From: JAATGA01 sp047605605
GTDB taxonomy: Bacteria; Pseudomonadota; Alphaproteobacteria; Rhodobacterales; Rhodobacteraceae
Length of the DNA stretch: 64,000 nucleotides
NCBI GenBank assembly: GCA_047605605.1
Contig: JASGFG010000001.1
Location: 48,603 to 112,602 of the forward strand
Direction: 5' to 3'
Position 1 is the stretch's first letter; every line of letters starts with the position of its first letter. This document shows positions 52,403 through 60,986 of this stretch, piece after piece. The position numbers were made by a program, and so were the translations under genes. The notes below the pieces were generated by a model. It did no database searches. It was not told the origin of the DNA and saw only the letters and a program-made list of their open reading frames with translations.

Positions 52403-52467
52403 GGCCCGTGCGGGGGAGAGAGCGCCGCGCGGCCCATCCCTTTGGCTCGCTCTCCGGAGATTTCCCG
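52371..52467 (+). promoter_or_regulatory. radC-motif-like structured leader G (strawberry-notch operon)
   Basis: AGAGCGAG at 52373-52380 pairs perfectly with CTCGCTCT at 52446-52453, right before GGAGA (ribosome site). Inside is a stem with loop GAGAGAGCG. Leader F has a matching layout with a different base pair at this helix, which suggests covariation. Confidence 0.65.
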
Positions 52468-55400
52468 ATGAACATGATGCCCCCCGTCCGTCCGACGGGC
52501 CCTTCCGATGCTGCCCATGCCCCGGCGGTGATCGCCGCCGCGCAATTGCTGCTGCCCGATCTCGCGCAGGGCCGTCGGATCGATGCCACGGTGCTGCGGA
52601 TGGCGATGGAAGCCAGCTTCTGCGGCTCCGATGCCGATGGTGCCTGGGACTGGAAGACAGGTTACGAGGCGACCGAGGCCGCGACGGTTCTCTTCCTGCG
52701 CAAATACGGTCGCGCGCTCCTGCAGAAAGCCGGATCGACTGCGGCCCTGCTGCCGCTGCTCACCCGGATCACCGGCCTTTTGCCGTCGCAGACCCGGCGC
52801 TCCGAGGAAATGCAGACCCGGCAACAGTTTTCGACGCCGATCCCGCTCGGGCTTGCGGCCGTCACCGCCGCCGCGATCACGCCCACCGACCGGGTGCTGG
52901 AACCCTCGGCCGGGACCGGACTTCTCGCGGTCCTCGCGGAAATCTCGGGTGGCGCGTTGATGCTGAACGAGTTGGCAGACCTGCGCGCCGGCCTGCTCGA
53001 TGCGCTGTTTCCGGGCGTGCCGGTCACGCGCTTCGATGCTGCACAGATCCATGACCATCTGCCCGAGGCGCAGGTTCCGAGCGTCGTGCTGATGAACCCG
53101 CCTTTCTCGGCTATGGCCAATGTTCAGGGCCGTGTTGCGGACACGACGCTGCGCCATGTGGCCTCGGCGCTCGCGCGTCTCGCACCTGGCGGTCGCCTGG
53201 TCACCATCACCGGCGCCAATTTCTCGCCGGAGCATCCGGACTGGCGCGATGCTTTCGCCGGATTGCAGGAGAGCGGAAGGGTGGTCTTCTCGGCCGCTGT
53301 CGATGGCGCGGTCTATGCGAAGCACGGAACGACCTTTCAGACCCGGCTGACGGTGATCGACAAGATCCCGGCCGAAGATCCGACTGCCTTTCCGGCATTG
53401 CCCGGCAGCGCGCCGGATGTCGCCACCCTCATGGGCTGGGTCGCAGACCAACTCCCGGACCGGTCCGAGGTGCGGTTTCCGGTCACGCCGCGCGCGGCAG
53501 CGGCGCGCCTGGTGCAGGCTTCCCCCGGGTTCCGACCGAAGCGTGCGTTTCGCCGGACGGCCGAGACGGACCCCGTCGATCCTGCCGCCGAGCGCCTGAC
53601 CTATGACACGCTGGACTGGCATCCCGACGAGGCCGGGCGCCTGACCGATGCGATCTACGAGGAATATGACCTCCAGACCATCGCCATTCCGGGTGGCAAG
53701 GCGCATCCGACGAAGCTGGTGCAATCAGCCGCCATGGCCTCGGTTGCCCCGCCGAAACCCGCATATCGACCGCTGCTGCCGCTCGATATCCGCGAAACGC
53801 TTTCCGCTGCGCAGCTGGAGACAGTGATCTTCTCCGGCGAAGCCCATGCCGAATTCCTGCCCGGAAGCTGGCAGGTCGATGAGACCTTCGACATGGTGAC
53901 GGCAGCGCGCGAGGATGCTGCCCAGACTGTGCAATTCCGTCGGGGCTTCATGATCGGCGACGGCACCGGGGTCGGCAAGGGCCGCGAAGGCGCGGCGATC
54001 CTGCTCGACAACTGGTTGCAGGGCAGACGGCGCGCGGTCTGGCTCAGCAAGTCGGACAAGCTGATCGAGGACGCGCAGCGCGACTGGTCGGCCCTCGGCA
54101 TGGAACGGCTGCTGGTCCAGCCGCTGTCCCGTTTCTCGCAGGGCAAGCCGATCACCCTGCCGGAAGGCATCCTCTTCGCCACCTATGCGACCTTGCGCTC
54201 GGACGAGCGCGGTGAGAAGAAATCCCGCGTCCGCCAGATCGTGGACTGGCTCGGGGAGGATTTCGACGGGGTCATCCTCTTCGATGAGGCCCATGCCATG
54301 GCCAATGCCGCCGGCGGCAAGGGCGAACGCGGCGATGTCACACCGTCGCAACAGGGTAGGGCGGGCCTGCGCCTGCAGCACGCGCTGCCGAAGGCGCGCG
54401 TGGTCTATGTCTCCGCCACCGGCGCCACGACTGTCCATAACCTCGCCTATGCGCAGCGGCTCGGGCTTTGGGGCGGCGAAGATTTCCCGTTCTCGACAAG
54501 GAGCGAATTCGTCGCGGCAATCGAGGATGGCGGGGTTGCCGCCATGGAAGTGCTTGCCCGCGACCTGCGCGCGCTCGGCCTCTACGCCGCCCGGTCGCTC
54601 AGCTTTGACGGGGTGGAATATGAGTTGGTCGAGCACGAACTGACCCCGGAACAAATTCGCATCTATGATGCTTTTGCTGCCGCGTTCATGGTCATTCACG
54701 GTCACCTCGACAAGGCGATGGAGGCGGCAAATATTACCGGTTCCGAAGGAACGCTGAACCGCCAGGCGAAATCGGCGGCACGATCCGCCTTCGAGTCCAC
54801 CAAGCAAAGGTTCTTCGGCCATCTCCTGACCAGCATGAAGACGCCGACGCTGATCCGCTCGATCACCGAGGATCTCGAGGCTGGCCATGCGGCCGTGATC
54901 CAGATCGTCTCGACCGGCGAAGCCCTGACCGAACGCCGCCTTGCCGAGCTGCCGACCGAGGAGTGGAATGACGTCCGGATCGATATTACTCCCAGGGAAT
55001 ATGTCCTCGGGTATTTGCAGCATTCCTTCCCGGTCCAGCTCTACGAGCCTTATTCCGATGCCGAGGGGAATGTGTTCTCGCGGCCGGTCACGCGCGACGG
55101 ACAGCCGGTCGAAAGCCGGGAAGCCGTGGCGCGGCGCGACGAGCTGATCGCCCATCTCGCCAGCCTGCCGGCGGTTCCGGGCGCGCTCGATCAGGTGATC
55201 CAGCACTTCGGGACCGATATGGTCGCCGAGATCACCGGCCGCTCGCGGCGCATCATCCGCAAGGGCGAGCGCCTCGTGGTCCAGAACCGCTCCGGCTCTG
55301 CCAACCTGTCGGAGACCCAGGCCTTCCAGGACGATGACAAGCGCGTGCTGGTCTTCTCCGATGCCGGCGGCACCGGGCGCAGCTATCACGCCGAGCTTTC

Positions 55401-56781
55401 GGCGAAGAACACCCGGCTTCGGGTCCACTATCTGTTGGAACCGGGGTGGAAAGCCGATGCGGCGATTCAGGGTCTCGGTCGCACCCATCGGACAAACCAG
55501 GCGCAGCCGCCGCTGTTCCGGCCGGTGGCCACGAATGTGAAAGCGGAAAAGCGCTTCCTCAGCACCATTGCCCGCCGCCTCGATACGCTCGGCGCCATCA
55601 CCCGCGGTCAGCGCCAGACTGCCGGGCAGGGACTCTTCCGCGCCGAGGACAATCTCGAAAGCACCTACGCACGCGACGCCCTGCGCCAGCTTTACATCCT
55701 GCTCTTTCGTGGCAAGGTCGAGGGCTGCTCGCTCGAGACCTTCGAGGCGGTCACCGGGCTGAAGCTCACCGATGACAATGGGATCAAGGATGATCTGCCG
55801 CCGATCACCACCTTCCTCAACCGGTTGCTGGCGCTGACCATCGAGATGCAGGGGGTGCTCTTCTCGGCCTTCGAGCAGTTGCTGACCGCGAAAGTCGAAG
55901 GCGCGATCGCCGCCGGCATCTACGACATGGGCCTGGAGACGCTGCAGGCCGAGAGCTTCGCGGTCACCGACCGGCAGGTGATCTATACCCATCCCCGGAC
56001 CGGAGCGGCGACTCAGCTCCTGACCATCCTCCAGCGCGAGCGCAACGAGCCGCTGGGTCTCGCCGCAGCTCTGGACTGGCTGGAGCAGGAGCCGAAGGCG
56101 CAGCTGCTGATCAACGAGCGATCCGGGCGCGCCGCGGTCGAAATCCCCTCGACCAGCATCATGCTCGACGATGGCGAGATCATCCGACGGGTGCGGTTGA
56201 TCCGGCCGATGGAAAGCTTCAACCTGTCGATCACGCGAATGGAGGAATCCGCCTGGATCGCTGCGGATCTCGCAGCCTTCCGCGCGGCCTGGCAAGCCGA
56301 GCTTGACGAAGTTCCGGAGTATTCGGAAACCACGCTGCATATGGTGACCGGCCTGCTTCTGCCGATCTGGAAGCGCCTGCCGCAGGATTCGACCCGGGTC
56401 TATCGTCTCCAGACCGATGCGGGTGAGCGGATCATCGGCCGACGGGTCTCGCCCGCCTGGGCGGCTTCTGCCAGCACCACGGGGGTTACCTCGCTGACGC
56501 CTGAACAGGCGCTCGCCGCACTGAATGACGGCAAGACCATCCTGGATCTTCAGGAGGGGCTGCAGCTGCGCCGCGCCCGGGTGATGGGTGCCTGGCGGAT
56601 CGAGCTTTCCGGCTTCACTGATCAGATGCGGCAGCGGCTGACGGCCTATGGCCTCTTCCACGAGATCATCAGCTGGAAGCTTCGCATGTTCGTGCCGACC
56701 GATGCCAAGGGCGTCGAGGTGCTGGTCCGGCTCTTCGAGCACTGGCCGGTCCGGCGCATCTCGGAACGGGAGGCAGCATGA
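52468..56781 (+). CDS. Strawberry-notch-type methyltransferase/helicase
   Basis: A 1437-residue protein. An N-terminal adenine-methyltransferase-like domain shows VLEPSAGTGLLAVL (AdoMet motif, near residue 143) and VLMNPPFSAM (catalytic NPPF, near 209). A strawberry-notch/SF2 helicase follows with IGDGTGVGKGREGAAILLDNW (Walker A, near 494), ILFDEAHAMANA (near 605), GGTGRSYHAELSA (near 967) and GLGRTHRTNQ (motif VI, near 1001). Large proteins of this architecture are common on alphaproteobacterial plasmids and phages; their role is not established. With the methylase domain it could act on plasmid DNA to block restriction. It is first behind leader G and overlaps the Toprim gene by ATGA. Confidence 0.9.
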   Translation: MNMMPPVRPTGPSDAAHAPAVIAAAQLLLPDLAQGRRIDATVLRMAMEASFCGSDADGAWDWKTGYEATEAATVLFLRKYGRALLQKAGSTAALLPLLTRITGLLPSQTRRSEEMQTRQQFSTPIPLGLAAVTAAAITPTDRVLEPSAGTGLLAVLAEISGGALMLNELADLRAGLLDALFPGVPVTRFDAAQIHDHLPEAQVPSVVLMNPPFSAMANVQGRVADTTLRHVASALARLAPGGRLVTITGANFSPEHPDWRDAFAGLQESGRVVFSAAVDGAVYAKHGTTFQTRLTVIDKIPAEDPTAFPALPGSAPDVATLMGWVADQLPDRSEVRFPVTPRAAAARLVQASPGFRPKRAFRRTAETDPVDPAAERLTYDTLDWHPDEAGRLTDAIYEEYDLQTIAIPGGKAHPTKLVQSAAMASVAPPKPAYRPLLPLDIRETLSAAQLETVIFSGEAHAEFLPGSWQVDETFDMVTAAREDAAQTVQFRRGFMIGDGTGVGKGREGAAILLDNWLQGRRRAVWLSKSDKLIEDAQRDWSALGMERLLVQPLSRFSQGKPITLPEGILFATYATLRSDERGEKKSRVRQIVDWLGEDFDGVILFDEAHAMANAAGGKGERGDVTPSQQGRAGLRLQHALPKARVVYVSATGATTVHNLAYAQRLGLWGGEDFPFSTRSEFVAAIEDGGVAAMEVLARDLRALGLYAARSLSFDGVEYELVEHELTPEQIRIYDAFAAAFMVIHGHLDKAMEAANITGSEGTLNRQAKSAARSAFESTKQRFFGHLLTSMKTPTLIRSITEDLEAGHAAVIQIVSTGEALTERRLAELPTEEWNDVRIDITPREYVLGYLQHSFPVQLYEPYSDAEGNVFSRPVTRDGQPVESREAVARRDELIAHLASLPAVPGALDQVIQHFGTDMVAEITGRSRRIIRKGERLVVQNRSGSANLSETQAFQDDDKRVLVFSDAGGTGRSYHAELSAKNTRLRVHYLLEPGWKADAAIQGLGRTHRTNQAQPPLFRPVATNVKAEKRFLSTIARRLDTLGAITRGQRQTAGQGLFRAEDNLESTYARDALRQLYILLFRGKVEGCSLETFEAVTGLKLTDDNGIKDDLPPITTFLNRLLALTIEMQGVLFSAFEQLLTAKVEGAIAAGIYDMGLETLQAESFAVTDRQVIYTHPRTGAATQLLTILQRERNEPLGLAAALDWLEQEPKAQLLINERSGRAAVEIPSTSIMLDDGEIIRRVRLIRPMESFNLSITRMEESAWIAADLAAFRAAWQAELDEVPEYSETTLHMVTGLLLPIWKRLPQDSTRVYRLQTDAGERIIGRRVSPAWAASASTTGVTSLTPEQALAALNDGKTILDLQEGLQLRRARVMGAWRIELSGFTDQMRQRLTAYGLFHEIISWKLRMFVPTDAKGVEVLVRLFEHWPVRRISEREAA

Positions 56782-57821
56782 TGTCACGACTGATTGCGTC
56801 CGACCTCGCAGCCCGTCTCGGCCGACAGGCTGAGGCGGTTTGCCGCCATTATCTCCCGGCCGGTCGCAAGACCGGTCGCTACTGGATTGTCGGCGATGTT
56901 CACAACAGTCCCGGTCGCAGCATGTTCGTGCGGCTCACAGGGCCGGACTCCGGCAAAGGCGCGGCCGGGCGTTGGGCCGATGCGAAGACGGGTGAGTATG
57001 GCGATCTGCTTGATCTTGTCCGCATTCGCTGCGGACTGCTGAATTTCCGGGATGCCGCAAATGAGGCCTCCCGTTTCCTTTGCCAGCCGCATCCCGAGCC
57101 CGTTGTCAGATCGAACGCTTCCCCACGCCCGGATCCGACCTCCGATCTCGGCACTGCAGCCCGGCGTCTCTTCCGCATGTCGCACAATCTCGGCGGCTCC
57201 CTTGCGGAGATCTATCTGCGCAACCGGGGTCTGACCCTCCCCACGGGGCTTCCCGCGCTGCGTTTCCACCCCCGTTGCTTCTACCGGCCGGAGGATGGCG
57301 GGCTGACCGAGCAATGGCCGGCGCTGCTCGCGGCCGTTACCGACCTGCAAGGCCGACAGACCGGCACGCATCGCACCTGGCTCGCGCGCGATGGCTCCGG
57401 CAAGGCGCCGCTCGACCCGCCCCGTCGGGCCATGGGGGATCTTCTGGGCCATGGCGTGCGCTTCGGGGCACCCCGTGATGTGCTTGCTGCCGGCGAAGGG
57501 ATCGAGTCCGTCCTCTCCGTGCGCGAAGCGCTGCCCGGTCTGCCATCGCTGGCGGCGCTCTCGGCCGGTCATCTCGCGGCCGTGCTGCTCCCGCAAGGGC
57601 TGCAGCGCCTCTATATCATCTGCGACCGCGATCCGGCGGGCGAGGGGGCCAGTGATCGGCTTGGCATGCGCGCCTTCGAGTCCGGGATCGAGCCGGTGCT
57701 GTTGATGCCGACGTTCGGCGATTTCAACGACGATCTGCAGCGCCTTGGTCCGGTTGCCCTGCGGGAGCTTCTGCTGGATCAGCTTCATCCCATGGACCGC
57801 CTGCGGTTCCTGCCGGATTGA
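56778..57821 (+). CDS. Toprim-domain primase-like protein (DUF7146/P4-type)
   Basis: A 347-residue protein. The N-terminal third (YWIVGDVHNSPGRSMFVRL, AGRWADAKTGEYGDLLDLV) is a zinc-less primase-like domain. The Toprim part shows LAAGEGIESVLS (Glu, near residue 237) and LYIICDRDPAGEGASDRLG (DxD, near 282). Such proteins may prime replication or process plasmid DNA. Translationally coupled to the strawberry-notch gene. Confidence 0.85.
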   Translation: MMSRLIASDLAARLGRQAEAVCRHYLPAGRKTGRYWIVGDVHNSPGRSMFVRLTGPDSGKGAAGRWADAKTGEYGDLLDLVRIRCGLLNFRDAANEASRFLCQPHPEPVVRSNASPRPDPTSDLGTAARRLFRMSHNLGGSLAEIYLRNRGLTLPTGLPALRFHPRCFYRPEDGGLTEQWPALLAAVTDLQGRQTGTHRTWLARDGSGKAPLDPPRRAMGDLLGHGVRFGAPRDVLAAGEGIESVLSVREALPGLPSLAALSAGHLAAVLLPQGLQRLYIICDRDPAGEGASDRLGMRAFESGIEPVLLMPTFGDFNDDLQRLGPVALRELLLDQLHPMDRLRFLPD

Positions 57822-57973
57822 GAACGCCTGGAAGGGGGGAGGGGATGCGGCAGGCCTCTTTCCCCGCCGGTGTCCGCGTGATCGGGTGGTTTCCTTTGGC
57901 TGCGGTCGGCGCCCACGGCCTTCGGGAGAGGGCGATCGGCTCACAAGCGGGCCGGTCCGGCAATGGCGGCATC

Positions 57974-58035
57974 CGGCTATTTTCCGCCGCGCGGGCCCTT
58001 GGGCCCGCGCTTTGCATCGCGAGGCAAAATAGCCG
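57974..58035. repeat. Nested inverted repeat upstream of the DUF2493 gene
   Basis: Outer arms CGGCTATTTT (57974-57983) and AAAATAGCCG (58026-58035) enclose a perfect inner hairpin GCGCGGGCCC-TT-GGGCCCGCGC at 57989-58010. The region 57822-58148 has no gene of its own. A weak GGAAGGGGGGAGGGG block near 57828 may be an eighth radC-like leader. Confidence 0.7.
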
Positions 58036-58148
58036 TCCTTGGCCATCGGGGCCCTCGCTTTGCTCGGGCTGCCAGCCCGCCCCGCCCGTGCGCTTCGACG
58101 CCTGCGAAGGCCGCGATGGGCGCGGCCGAAGTTCAGGAGCCACCCGTG

Positions 58149-59078
58149 ATGACGGACGACTTTGGCGGGCACGAGCCGAGCCACACCACCTCCCCCACCT
58201 ACCACGCGATCGCCTATCTCCAGCAACACGGCTGGCGGCCTGGCCAGGATGAGCCCGATCCGCGTCCGATGCCCGAGGGCGAAGCCGTGTCCCAGGCGGT
58301 TGCCGATATCTTCGATGCCTTCGTCGCCACGCTTGGCGACACCCGGCTGGAACCCGATCTCGAGGAACTGCTCTGGGGCACCGTCAATCTCTTCCACCGC
58401 GCCAATGCCCGGATCGAGCGGCAGCTTGACGATAACGAGCAGGCGCAGCGCCGTCTCCAGAGCGAGCAGGACGGCTCCGAGGTGAAATCGGTCGAGTTGG
58501 AGCGCATCACTGCCGAAGGGCAGACTCTGGTCGAGCGCAGGAGTGCCATGGAGGCCTTCCGCGATCTCGCCGCCGATGCCTTCGAGACCCATACCGGGTC
58601 AGCCTGGCGCCCGCGCTCGGGCTCCATGGTCAATCACCGTCACATGACCTCGGCGCTGGTCGACAGTCGGGATTTCCTTGCCGCAAAGCGGCGCGCTGAG
58701 GCAGAGGTGCTGATGCCCGCAGGTCCGAAGATCGCCTTCTCGGGCGGCCTGGATTTCAACGATCACCGCATGATCTGGGAGCGGCTCGATCAGGTCCATG
58801 CCAAGCATCCGGACATGGTTTTGTTGCACGGGGCGTCGCCGCGCGGTGCCGAACTGATCGCCGCGAAATGGGCTGACAACCGCAAGGTGGCTCAGGTGGC
58901 CTTCCGTCCGGATTGGAACCGGCACAAGAATGCAGCGCCCTTCAAGCGGAACGATGCGATGCTGGAGGTGCTGCCGATCGGGGTCGTGGTCACCACCGGC
59001 ACTGGCATTCAGGAAAACTTTGCTGACAAGGCCCGCAAGCTCGGGATCCCAGTAATGCGGATCGGGGGTGGCGCTTAG
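58149..59078 (+). CDS. DUF2493 (YspA/SLOG-type) protein
   Basis: A 309-residue protein. A helical and coiled-coil N-terminal half (RIERQLDDNEQAQRRLQSEQDG near residue 95) precedes the C-terminal SLOG-like domain with KIAFSGGLDFNDHRMIWERLDQVHAKHPDMVLLHGASPRGAELIAAKWA, typical of DUF2493. Such Rossmann-like domains may bind nucleotides and are linked to DNA processing (DprA-like). The start ATG follows a long structured leader; an upstream extension to 57963 reads through the hairpin and is excluded. Confidence 0.8.
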   Translation: MTDDFGGHEPSHTTSPTYHAIAYLQQHGWRPGQDEPDPRPMPEGEAVSQAVADIFDAFVATLGDTRLEPDLEELLWGTVNLFHRANARIERQLDDNEQAQRRLQSEQDGSEVKSVELERITAEGQTLVERRSAMEAFRDLAADAFETHTGSAWRPRSGSMVNHRHMTSALVDSRDFLAAKRRAEAEVLMPAGPKIAFSGGLDFNDHRMIWERLDQVHAKHPDMVLLHGASPRGAELIAAKWADNRKVAQVAFRPDWNRHKNAAPFKRNDAMLEVLPIGVVVTTGTGIQENFADKARKLGIPVMRIGGGA

Positions 59079-59115
59079 CGCCATTCCTTCATCTGTCGCC
59101 TGGGCTTGGTTCTCC

Positions 59116-60018
59116 TCAGGCCTTCGGCATCCGGAAGAAGCAGACCAGCCGGGGATCCTCGACATGGAACAGCATCGGGTCCTCGTGATCCTGGCGGCCG
59201 AAGAAGAAGATGTTCACTCGCTCCCCGGCCTCGGTATGATGCAGCTCCTGCTGCTCTGCCCGTCGGCGCTCGAGTTCGGCGTCCATCGAGTGCCGCCGGC
59301 GCGGGGTCCATGTGCTCATGTCAAAGCGCACCCGGAAATGCGGTCCCGGGCGAACGTCGCTGCGCTGTCTGATCCATTGCAGCGGCGAGAGGGTCATCTC
59401 GGCGATGTCCCCCTCTCTGGCGAGACGCCGGAACTGGATCTCCGCGAACCAGACCTGCTGCGGCAGACGCATGGGCCGGTTGGTGTTCTTCAGCCGACGG
59501 AAGCAGGTCTCGTAGCTGTTGCCCTCGCAGCCGTCGATTTCCAGCGGTTCGCCATGATGCTCGGGTGCGAGCAGGTAGCTCTCGACGAGACGATGCAGGG
59601 TCCCGGCCACGCTCGCCGAGCCCTGCGACCGAGGGGCGGTCGCCGGCTTGGGCGAACTTGCGTGGGCGGCACTTGCCGCAGCGGGTTCCCTCTCCGGCAC
59701 GACCTTCTGCCGGTCGGGGGCCAGCCGAAGCATTCTGGGGAATGTGACCGGTGGAGCGTCGCCGGCATCTTCCGCACCCGAAAGCGCGTTCCTGCCTCCG
59801 GGACCGGACAGGAGCGCGCTGCAATCCGCCGCATGGGCACCATGGATCCGGAAATGCGGGGCCACCTTGAAGTGCTGGACACCGCTTGCCGCAACCGGGA
59901 TCATCTCCACGCCACAACCGGGACATTCCCAGCCCCCGGTATCGAGTTCCGGACTGAACGGCAGCTCTGCTGCGACATGGACCGAGCCGGTCCGGCGATT
60001 CCGCGCAAGTTCGGGCAT
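59116..60018 (-). CDS. CoiA-like zinc-finger protein of unknown function
   Basis: A 300-residue protein. Near the N-terminus GWECPGCGVEMIPVAASGVQHFKVAPHFRIHGAHAADC provides a CxxC...H...C zinc site like that of CoiA-type proteins. A serine/proline-rich linker follows, then a second domain ending FGRQDHEDPMLFHVEDPRLVCFFRMPKA. The role is unknown; CoiA-like factors are tied to DNA processing in competence. Converges with the DUF2493 gene. The frame is open to 60087, but the start at 60018 has the best ribosome site. Confidence 0.6.
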   Translation of the reverse strand: MPELARNRRTGSVHVAAELPFSPELDTGGWECPGCGVEMIPVAASGVQHFKVAPHFRIHGAHAADCSALLSGPGGRNALSGAEDAGDAPPVTFPRMLRLAPDRQKVVPEREPAAASAAHASSPKPATAPRSQGSASVAGTLHRLVESYLLAPEHHGEPLEIDGCEGNSYETCFRRLKNTNRPMRLPQQVWFAEIQFRRLAREGDIAEMTLSPLQWIRQRSDVRPGPHFRVRFDMSTWTPRRRHSMDAELERRRAEQQELHHTEAGERVNIFFFGRQDHEDPMLFHVEDPRLVCFFRMPKA

Positions 60019-60183
60019 CGGAGGATCCTGCACTCGGGAACAAAACCTGCTTGCCGCAGACGATGCAGGATTCTGTGCCGGATTCAATCAGAGCGAGCGC
60101 TAAATCGCGGCAAGAGGGAATGATCGCCGAGGCACTGCAGACAAAGGTTGTGGAATCGTCCTGAACAGCGCGATGCTGAGGAT

Positions 60184-60393
60184 ATGATGCGCTACGTCAA
60201 ACCTCCGCGCGAACGGGCTGCACGGGCACTGTGCAATCTCGATGGCAATCCTCCGGATGCCAATTTCGAGGGGGTGCCGATGTGGAAAAGCTATGTCCCG
60301 CAGGTCGATGCCGTGCTGCGCGTCGTTCTTGGCGACGAAGTCTGGCAGGAGATGGTCGAGGCGGAAAAGGCTGGAGCCGCAGGATCGCCCTGA
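60184..60393 (+). CDS. Small plasmid protein, unknown (69 aa)
   Basis: Encodes MMRYVKPPRERAARALCNLDGNPPDANFEGVPMWKSYV and a helical tail. GAGG lies just upstream. Short proteins of this pattern are, as far as I recall, common in rhodobacterial genomes. No function known. Confidence 0.55.
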   Translation: MMRYVKPPRERAARALCNLDGNPPDANFEGVPMWKSYVPQVDAVLRVVLGDEVWQEMVEAEKAGAAGSP

Positions 60394-60986
60394 GCCTGGG
60401 AGATCAGATACAGCCATTCCTCCGGACGAAGCCAGTCCGGCAAAACGCCATCTGTTCCCCGTGACGCAGAGCATCCGCGAGCGACAAGAATGCGGGTGAT
60501 GCGAGGCGTCGGCTCGAAGAGGAGAGCTGCTGCGCAGTCGGTGTTGCCATCCACGGCAAGCGAACATTTGTATCTTCGCCGCTCTACCCGGGGAGAATGA
60601 TTCGTATCGGTTTCATTCATAAGCCGCATAGAGTTTCTGCATTGCAGCGAAGACGCTGCTATATCCCGCAGCACAAGTCCCGCTTTCGTCAGTTCTAGAA
60701 GCGCCTTTCTTGACTCTGCGCACCCCGATTCCACTCTGAGATCAGGCCGAAGTTCAACAGGGGCCGGCGTCCGCATTCCTCCTCCCCGCGGGTGCACAAG
60801 TTGACAGCCCCGCGCCTCCTCCTCCCGCGCGGGGCTGATTTGTTACTTTGGGCAAGAATAGACGGCGCTCGTCTCGCTCGGCAGCGGGCCACGAAAAGCC
60901 CTCCAGTATTTCGCCGCAATGGCGAATGCACCGCACGATCTCCCGAGCCAGCCCTTCAATCCCTCGGCCTAGGCACAGCCCTGATC
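60394..60986. other. Intergenic region with a terminator-like hairpin
   Basis: About 590 bases without a well-supported gene. A perfect 10-bp stem (AGCCCCGCGC / GCGCGGGGCT, 60806-60836) followed by GATTTGTT is a probable terminator. A minus-strand ORF around 60291-60620 overlaps the preceding gene and remains doubtful. Confidence 0.5.

Noticed and set aside
53725..56787. A 1020-codon open frame on the minus strand
   Set aside because: It is fully antisense to the strawberry-notch gene, has the composition of a mirrored high-GC codon pattern, and has no recognisable domain.
60291..60620. Possible minus-strand protein starting MNETDTNHSPRVERRRY
   Set aside because: Overlaps the better supported small plus-strand gene, its C-terminus is low-complexity, and no family is recognisable. 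It could be real, but I cannot support it.
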